From contig NJBM01000004.1 in NCBI GenBank assembly GCA_005223045.1, positions 186,001-250,000 of the forward strand: 64,000 nt of DNA, given 5' to 3'. The position numbers were made by a program, and so were the translations under genes. The stretch comes from Planctomycetes bacterium B3_Pla (GTDB lineage: Bacteria; Planctomycetota; Phycisphaerae; Sedimentisphaerales; Anaerobacaceae). Shown piece by piece: positions 58,419 to 64,000 of this stretch (the stretch's first letter is position 1; each line of letters begins with the position of its first letter). The notes under the pieces were generated by a model that worked only from the letters and a program-made list of their open reading frames with translations, made no database searches and had not been told where the DNA came from.

Positions 58419-60008
58419 TCAGTCCAGCTTGCAGACGTAAATCTCGTTTACGAACTCAAGCCTGCCAAGTTCTTCAATTGCTTCGGTGTTGGGTTCCTGG
58501 TCCAGGCTAACGGCGAGCATAGCTTTCTGCTCGGCCGGTTTTTGCCCCACACCCATGGTGCAGATGTTTATGCCGTGTTTGCCGCAGACGGTCCCGACCG
58601 AGCCGATAACGCCCGGCTTGTCGTCGTTGAAAATGACCAGGACGCTGCCCTGGGGAGTCACTTCGATATTGAAGCCGTCGATTTCAATGATGCGCAGCAG
58701 CGTTCCGCCGAAGACCGATCCGGTCACAGTGCGCGTGACCTTGTCTGTAACCACTTTGGCTGTGAAGCTCGCGGCGACGTCTTTGACCTCGGCGTTTTTC
58801 GTCTTGTCGATGCTTATGCCGCGCTCCTTAGCCAAAACCGGGATGTTGACCATGTTCAGCGGCATATCGAAGTGCTTTTGCAACAAGCCGATCGCAAAGC
58901 TAAGCGTAACCGACTCGATGGTCTGCTCGGCGATGGAGCCGCGGTACTGGACCTGAACTTCCTTGATGTGGCCCGGCGCAATAGTGCTGACAACCGAGCC
59001 GATCCGTCGGGCGAGCTTCCCGTAGTGAGTTACAATCGTCGGTTCCGCACCCGATGTGGATGGAGCGTTAAGGGCGTTCCTGACCGGCCCGCCTTTGATA
59101 GCATCGACAAGAATCCGTGCCGCTTCTACGGCAACTTCGATCTGGGCTTCCTCGGTGCTTGCGCCCAAATGCGGAGTGGCAATGCAATGCTCGAACTCGC
59201 TAAAACGCGTATTCTCCGGCGGTTCCTTGGGGAAAACGTCCAGGGCGGCGCCGGCAATACGATTCTCGGCGAGCGCATCGTAAAGCGCATCTTCGTTAAT
59301 AATCCCGCCCCGCGCACAGTTGACCAATCGTGCGGTCGGCTTCATCATCCGAATCTGCTCGGCGTCAATCATATTCAGCGTCTGCTCGTTCCTCGGCACG
59401 TGAACGCTGATGAAATCGGCATCCCTGAAGATTCTCTCGACGTTCTCACTCACTTTGATGCCGGCTTTTTCCGCGTCGGGCGGTGCGGCGAAGGGATCGT
59501 AGCCCAGAATCTTCATATTGAAACCTTTTGCCATCTCCGCCACTGCCATACCAATCCTTCCAAGGCCTATCAGGCCGAGCACCTTGCTGTTCAACTGGTT
59601 GCCCATGTATTTTTTCCTGTCCCAGGCGCCGCCTTTGAGGCTATTGCAGGCGGGGACGACATTTCGACTCATCGACAGAATCAGGGCCATCGTATGCTCG
59701 GCGGCGCTGAGAGTGTTGCCGCCGGGGGTGTTCATGACTATTATTCCCTTCCTGGTGGCTTCCGGGATGTCGATATTGTCAACGCCGACCCCGGCCCGGG
59801 CGATTGCCTTGAGTTTGCCGGAGTCGGCCAGGACTTCAGGCGTGACTTTTGTGCCGCTGCGGATTATCAGCCCGTCGTGCTCACCGATAATGCGTGCCAG
59901 CTCGTCTTTGTCTATGCCGGTCTTTACGACGGCTTCGACGCCGTCCATGGAATTGAGCAGGTCAATCCCCTCCTGTGCAAGTTTGTCCGTGACGAGAACT
60001 TTGATCAT
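58419..60008 (-). CDS. serA: D-3-phosphoglycerate dehydrogenase
   Basis: A 529-residue enzyme of the long form. The Rossmann motif GLGRIGMAVAEMAKG lies near 146-160, RGGIINEDALYDAL near 234-247 and the catalytic-His segment HLGASTEEAQ near 290. A C-terminal intervening domain and an ACT domain (VLVIFNDDKPGVIGSVG) serve serine feedback control. It makes phosphohydroxypyruvate, the first step of serine synthesis. It precedes glmM and the CDF gene on the same strand. Confidence 0.96.
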   Translation of the reverse strand: MIKVLVTDKLAQEGIDLLNSMDGVEAVVKTGIDKDELARIIGEHDGLIIRSGTKVTPEVLADSGKLKAIARAGVGVDNIDIPEATRKGIIVMNTPGGNTLSAAEHTMALILSMSRNVVPACNSLKGGAWDRKKYMGNQLNSKVLGLIGLGRIGMAVAEMAKGFNMKILGYDPFAAPPDAEKAGIKVSENVERIFRDADFISVHVPRNEQTLNMIDAEQIRMMKPTARLVNCARGGIINEDALYDALAENRIAGAALDVFPKEPPENTRFSEFEHCIATPHLGASTEEAQIEVAVEAARILVDAIKGGPVRNALNAPSTSGAEPTIVTHYGKLARRIGSVVSTIAPGHIKEVQVQYRGSIAEQTIESVTLSFAIGLLQKHFDMPLNMVNIPVLAKERGISIDKTKNAEVKDVAASFTAKVVTDKVTRTVTGSVFGGTLLRIIEIDGFNIEVTPQGSVLVIFNDDKPGVIGSVGTVCGKHGINICTMGVGQKPAEQKAMLAVSLDQEPNTEAIEELGRLEFVNEIYVCKLD

Positions 60009-60071
60009 CGTGTGACTCCAAAATACCGTTGCTTTTCAATCATATCAGCGGCGTCATTGCTCGCCGCTTGA

Positions 60072-60506
60072 TCAGTTTCGTGCCGCCAGCGCCCGAGCCA
60101 GTGTCACAGCCCAGCCGGAGGCTAAGATAATCACCAGCGCTAAGATTATGTGGCGGATTTTGACTTCTGCAAAGAAACGCTTGATGGAGCCGAAATATAT
60201 TCCAAAAACGGCTACGAATAAAGCCAGGGCTGCTGCGACAATTGCCGCACAGTAAAGCAGGCCGGCCGCAGGCTGAATGTGGAAAGCTTCGGCTATTCTG
60301 CCTTGTGCGAAGGCAAGGGTCGCTCTGGTCATTCCGCAGGTTGGGCACGGCCAGCCGTGTTTCTGCTGGAATCCGCAGTAGCCAAGATGCCGGCCCATAT
60401 CGACCTTGTAATGTCCGGCCAGAGCAAAGCCGCCGAAGTAAGCTACAACAGACAGACAGATAATCGCCGCGATTACGCGCTGGCGAAAAGACGCCATGTA
60501 GAACAT
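60072..60506 (-). CDS. DUF2752 membrane protein
   Basis: A 144-residue protein with three hydrophobic segments. The family signature CPTCGMTRATLAFAQG follows the first extracytosolic loop. DUF2752 proteins are widespread and of unknown function. The ATG at 60506 is preferred because AAGGTG lies just before it; longer starts are possible at 60539 and 60560. It is divergent from the inositol monophosphatase gene. Confidence 0.8.
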   Translation of the reverse strand: MFYMASFRQRVIAAIICLSVVAYFGGFALAGHYKVDMGRHLGYCGFQQKHGWPCPTCGMTRATLAFAQGRIAEAFHIQPAAGLLYCAAIVAAALALFVAVFGIYFGSIKRFFAEVKIRHIILALVIILASGWAVTLARALAARN

Positions 60507-60599
60507 TTTCACCTTATTTACCTGTTGGCTTGTGTGCATAACTGCGTTAGAATACGGCAACGTAACGGTTTAGTCAAGGTTAAAGGCGGACAACAGGAT

Positions 60600-61415
60600 A
60601 TGGCATTAGAGCAGAGAGATTTGAGCAGGATGCTGGAGACGGCTATCGTCGCGGCACGTCTGGCGGGCCAGCGGGCGATGGAAGAGATCAATTACCTCAA
60701 GGTTTCCGTGAAGAACGACACCGAGCTGGTAACGCAGGCCGATACTCGATGCCAGGAGATAATCATCGACCGCATAAAGGAGACCTACCCCGACCACGGT
60801 TTCATAGCCGAGGAAGGTGTTGACGGCAGGATATTCAAGCAGTCCCCGCGTGGCCAGGACATGCTCTGGTGGGTAATAGATCCGATAGACGGCACGAACA
60901 ATTTTGCACACCGCATGTTGTTTTTTACCGTGAGTGTGGCAGTGATGCACGAAGGAGAGCCGATTGTGGGCGTGATCTTCGAGCCGGCCACCGATTCGAT
61001 GTTCACAGCCGTCAAAGACGGGGACGCACAGCTCAACGACCGGCGAATAACAGCCAGCGAAGAGGCGATGGACAAGTTTGCAAGTGTCGGCCTGGAGAGC
61101 CATTTTGAAGGCGGCGCACCGGGCTGGGCCTGCGAGATTATGCAGCGGACAAGATTTCGCAATTTGGGCACAACCGCCCTGCAATTAGCTTACGTGGCAA
61201 AGGGCAGCATGGTGGCAACAATCGCCAATACCCCGAAACTGTGGGACATTGCGGCCGGGGTGGTAATCAATCGGGCCGCAGAAGCCGTTATCACCGACTG
61301 GCAGGGCGGCAAGATCTTTCCCGTAGATCTGGACAGCTACGACGGGCACAAGTTCCAAATAATTGCAGCCAACCAAAAAGTGCACGGCGAAGTCGTGGAA
61401 CTACTAAGACATTGA
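60600..61415 (+). CDS. Inositol monophosphatase family protein
   Basis: A 271-residue magnesium phosphatase. It shows AEEGVDG (residues about 69-75), WVIDPIDGTNNFAHR (metal loop, near 90) and LWDIAAGVV near 208. Members dephosphorylate inositol phosphate, fructose-1,6-bisphosphate, histidinol phosphate or PAP. The start is an ATG at 60600 with a modest SD; the longer upstream frame is not supported. The substrate is unknown. Confidence 0.92.
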   Translation: MALEQRDLSRMLETAIVAARLAGQRAMEEINYLKVSVKNDTELVTQADTRCQEIIIDRIKETYPDHGFIAEEGVDGRIFKQSPRGQDMLWWVIDPIDGTNNFAHRMLFFTVSVAVMHEGEPIVGVIFEPATDSMFTAVKDGDAQLNDRRITASEEAMDKFASVGLESHFEGGAPGWACEIMQRTRFRNLGTTALQLAYVAKGSMVATIANTPKLWDIAAGVVINRAAEAVITDWQGGKIFPVDLDSYDGHKFQIIAANQKVHGEVVELLRH

Positions 61416-61426
61416 CGATTTTCGAA

Positions 61427-61854
61427 TTTCGATTGTCGATTTTTTCGATTGAAGGGCCTGTGTCGGATCTGTAGAATTTGACTTCATGACTCCCGATGAA
61501 TTGAAGGACGGGACCAAGCAATTTGGGCTTCGTGTGATCCGGCTTGTGGAGAGCCTCCCCAAAACCAAGACTGCCACTGTCATAGGTAACCAACTGCTGC
61601 GCTGTGCGACTTCCGTCGGTGCAAACTACCGCGCTGCATGTAGGGGAAGGTCGAAAGCTGAGTTCATTGCCAAATTAGGCATCGTTGAAGAGGAAGCCGA
61701 CGAATCGGCCTACTGGCTTGAGATGCTCATTGAGGCTAAAGTCCTGAAACCTGACCTTGTCACGCAATTGCATACCGAGGCCGAGGAGTTGACTGCAATC
61801 ATGGCAAAATCTCGCCAGACTGCGAAGCAGAAAAAATAAAATCGACAATCGAAA
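61427..61854. repeat. Inverted repeats flanking the four-helix-bundle gene
   Basis: TTTCGATTGTCGATTTT at 61427-61443 and its exact reverse complement at 61838-61854 bracket the gene at 61486-61839. Both are parts of longer iterated tracts (61411-61453 and 61838-61872). Confidence 0.65.
61486..61839 (+). CDS. Four-helix-bundle protein (23S rRNA intervening-sequence type)
   Basis: A 117-residue protein of the S23/IVP four-helix-bundle family: FGLRVIRLVESLPKT, the conserved QLLRCATSVGANYRAACRGRSKAEFIAKLGIVEEEADES and a C-terminal EEL helix. The family is encoded in 23S rRNA intervening sequences and as free-standing cassettes, and resembles the Avd protein of diversity-generating retroelements. 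Here no rRNA or reverse transcriptase is near. The gene lies between perfect 17-base inverted repeats, with the right arm beginning inside its last codons and stop. Confidence 0.88.
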   Translation: MTPDELKDGTKQFGLRVIRLVESLPKTKTATVIGNQLLRCATSVGANYRAACRGRSKAEFIAKLGIVEEEADESAYWLEMLIEAKVLKPDLVTQLHTEAEELTAIMAKSRQTAKQKK

Positions 61855-61873
61855 ATCGGCAATCGAAAATCCC

Positions 61874-64000
61874 TTACCTTGGGTCCGGGACGGGGTGCAG
61901 GGCGACGATTCTCACTCTGTCGGCGGCCGATGTGACCCGGCTTCTGTCGAGTATGGCTATGACTCTCTTTTGCGGGCCGTCGATGCCGACTCGAACGAGG
62001 ATGTAGGCGGTGAAAACGTCGCTTCGCACGGTGGCGAGGTTGCTGATCCGTGAGAAGATCACGTCCCTTTCTTCAAAATCACTCACTGCTCCGTCGTTCG
62101 GCGTAAGATCGGGGAACCGGTTCAGATCGACAGTTGCATGCGCAGGGTCATACGCATAGTAGCCCATCTCAGGCACCTGCACTAACGCGCCGGTGCTCTC
62201 GAAAGCTCCCGCTACCGTATCTCTGTAGGCAACTATCGCCTGGGCCACCGTTGGTTCCATCCACGGCAATTGGGCGATGACGTACCACGGAGCGGTATTG
62301 ACGTTTATCCGGCCTTTTATCCTGGTTTCATCTCCCGAGTGACCATGATCTGCCGGGTCGATGACTGTCAGATACTGAAAAATCTTTGCGAAGACGGGGT
62401 TGCGTAAATTAAGCCGGACAAGCTCTTCGAGCGGCTCTGCATCGAGTCTGACGCCGATCATATCGTTTGGATCGCTGCTCGGGCCGACAGTCAGCGCCCT
62501 TGCTATATCGCCTATCGAAACAAAGCGCCCCGGATAATTTGTCAGATTGTAGTTCCTGCGTCCTCCATTTGTCCCGTTGGCGTTGCCCAATGTGTTGCCC
62601 GCAGTCGCCATATCCTGATACACTATATTCCAATCATTGTCCGCCCGGCAGTAGAACTGATCCACATTCTTGATCGTTTCCCAGGTGAACCATGTATCTA
62701 CTGTTTGCTGTTTGTCAAGATAGATGTCCGAAGCCGATACGGTCCGGAGCAGATAGATGTCGTATCTCTGCCTCAACCGGTACTCCGGCGGATCCGATTC
62801 CGGCACTTTTTCATACTCGGCGAGCACCAAATTAGTATCTTCTTTGCCGTCGCCGGCGGACATCAAGGTTGAAACGCCGAAGGTGCTCGAAGCGGCAGAG
62901 CCGTTCGTTATCACAAATCGTCTGCCGGCCGCTATAGCGTGACCGGCCAGGTCTATTGTCCTTGCCGTTCCGCCGTTTGGATCGCGAAGCTCCAGCTTGA
63001 AATCACCTAACGCAATGTCCGCCTCGAACGGATTATAAAGTTCGACCGCAAAATGATTATTTGCAGAAATATCTGCACTGGTCTGGCTTACCCTGAATGT
63101 TAGCTCACTGATAAACGGCTGGGCCTCGAAGCCGTAATATGTTTCCAAGCCGATTGGCAGGACGGCTACTCGCGCATTACGATCGCGAAGATCAACTATG
63201 TTGACAGCTAATTGGGCGGCCAGGCTATCGGCACGCAGGGGATTGAGGCCGTTTTGCAGAATCGCGGCTCTTATGGCTGCGTGCAGCATGACCTGGTTGG
63301 CGGTATTGACATTGACCATCTTCCCATTGTTCAGGGCAGAGCCGGCGGGACTGATGATTCGGTCCATATTGTAGGTGGTGGCAATGTGCCGGTACGCATA
63401 CATTGGATCAAAGGGATCGTTCGCTCGTTTTGACCACTCCATGAGGTTCGTGGCATTGTCACTGTCGCGAAGTGAGACATTGGGATTTCTGGAAAATTCA
63501 ACCGGAGTGTTCAAGGTGGAGATACGAAATTCTCCGCCCCAGGCCTCCAGTCTTGTGTCTATATCCGGGTGATTAAGGAGGAACCTGTAACGAAGCTCAA
63601 GCTCGTCGGACATGTCAAAAGGTGTGTAAGGTCCATTTGGCTCGCCGTAACGCCAGACGACGTTGTCTTCATACGCACGCACATCCAGTGTGTCGATACG
63701 AGGGTCGGAGCCTGCTCTTGCGATGAGCAGATCCGTCTCTTCCGTCGAGGCGGGGGGCAAGCCCGGTCTGCCCGCCAGCGCCAGAAGACTTATCTGCGTT
63801 TGACTTGAGCCGGCGAACTGCGATATGGGCGCGTTGGGGTCGCTAAGGTCGAATTTGAATGCCGTGTTGGCATTTAGCATCGCTGCGTTGTCTATGATTC
63901 TGACCGCTGCGTAAATGGACATGCCTTTGCCGCTGCTGATGTCGGGTATGATCGTCCAGCGCGAATCGGCTATGCCGTCACCATCGGCATCGGCCATGAC
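61874..64000 (-). CDS. GspK-like/helix-hairpin-helix secretion protein, partial
   Basis: At least 707 residues; the frame is open at the window edge, so the true start lies beyond 64000 and the Met at 63997 is not taken as the start. The body shows DADGDGIADSRW and, near the C-terminus, INVNTAPWYVIAQLPWMEPTVAQAIVAYRD, the helix-hairpin-helix of the type II secretion pseudopilin GspK, and a middle NVNTANQVMLHAAIRAAIL like a second copy. Planctomycetes carry very large versions of this protein in secretion/pseudopilus clusters. A calcium-like DADGDG loop is also visible. The N-terminal pilin-like helix should lie outside the window. Confidence 0.65.
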   Translation of the reverse strand, partial: VMADADGDGIADSRWTIIPDISSGKGMSIYAAVRIIDNAAMLNANTAFKFDLSDPNAPISQFAGSSQTQISLLALAGRPGLPPASTEETDLLIARAGSDPRIDTLDVRAYEDNVVWRYGEPNGPYTPFDMSDELELRYRFLLNHPDIDTRLEAWGGEFRISTLNTPVEFSRNPNVSLRDSDNATNLMEWSKRANDPFDPMYAYRHIATTYNMDRIISPAGSALNNGKMVNVNTANQVMLHAAIRAAILQNGLNPLRADSLAAQLAVNIVDLRDRNARVAVLPIGLETYYGFEAQPFISELTFRVSQTSADISANNHFAVELYNPFEADIALGDFKLELRDPNGGTARTIDLAGHAIAAGRRFVITNGSAASSTFGVSTLMSAGDGKEDTNLVLAEYEKVPESDPPEYRLRQRYDIYLLRTVSASDIYLDKQQTVDTWFTWETIKNVDQFYCRADNDWNIVYQDMATAGNTLGNANGTNGGRRNYNLTNYPGRFVSIGDIARALTVGPSSDPNDMIGVRLDAEPLEELVRLNLRNPVFAKIFQYLTVIDPADHGHSGDETRIKGRINVNTAPWYVIAQLPWMEPTVAQAIVAYRDTVAGAFESTGALVQVPEMGYYAYDPAHATVDLNRFPDLTPNDGAVSDFEERDVIFSRISNLATVRSDVFTAYILVRVGIDGPQKRVIAILDRSRVTSAADRVRIVALHPVPDPR

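Noticed and set aside
61486-61839. Avd protein of a diversity-generating retroelement
   Set aside because: No reverse transcriptase or template/variable repeat is visible nearby; only the four-helix fold is shared.

Overview
The window reads as a chromosomal piece of a Gram-negative, mostly anaerobic bacterium, most likely a planctomycete of the Phycisphaerae/Sedimentisphaerales kind. This is inferred from gene style, not from a marker gene. The clues are ECF sigma factors paired by ATGA overlap with single-pass membrane anti-sigma-like proteins, a DcaP-like porin ending in Phe, a large GspK-like protein, a CE15 glucuronoyl esterase, and an NAD-linked formate dehydrogenase beside formate-THF ligase and FolD. 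No rRNA, tRNA, CRISPR array or intact insertion sequence was seen.

Layout. 0.2-3.5 kb holds small accessory genes: a YgiT-finger/DUF4258 toxin-antitoxin pair, a zeta-like kinase with a small partner, and a MazG-like protein. 3.7-6.6 kb is an amidohydrolase overlapping a sodium symporter. 6.8-9.6 kb is an NB-ARC/TPR STAND ATPase with its own consensus promoter. 9.9-12.4 kb is an envelope-stress-like set (zinc-finger protein, a 37-residue membrane peptide, LemA, HtpX). 12.4-20 kb is housekeeping: MBL hydrolase, cold-shock protein, oxidoreductase, YebC, O-antigen ligase and a polyprenyl-phosphate sugar transferase. 20-26.7 kb is a five-gene formate dehydrogenase operon, followed by the CE15 esterase, Fhs and FolD (26.9-31.1 kb). 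31.2-37.1 kb carries two ECF sigma/anti-sigma units; in the second the anti-sigma-like part is fused to three tandem FGE-sulfatase-type domains. Both sigma genes have the same palindrome just upstream. 37.1-38.4 kb is repeat-rich and gene-poor. 38.5-45.9 kb holds the porin, a MITE-like element, acetyl-CoA synthetase, an OFA-family transporter and a DUF4212/SSS sodium symporter, which looks like an organic-acid uptake and activation module.

46.0-52.7 kb contains the most novel system: a 48-residue peptide gene, a PqqD-like protein and a radical SAM enzyme in a row behind a good promoter, followed on the same strand by a UbiA prenyltransferase, a GH13 amylase and a histone-deacetylase-fold enzyme. 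This looks like a RiPP (ribosomally made, modified peptide) locus. 52.9-64 kb is regulatory and core metabolism: AraC regulator, VOC protein, Cdd1-like protein, a response regulator fused to a degenerate kinase, CDF transporter, GlmM, SerA, DUF2752 protein, inositol monophosphatase, a four-helix-bundle gene between inverted repeats, and a GspK-like protein running off the window.

Many intergenic spacers carry short iterated 7-9-base tracts, each with its own sequence. One of them sits inside the O-antigen ligase reading frame. Starts were moved from the longest frame to internal codons wherever a Shine-Dalgarno site or promoter decided the matter.
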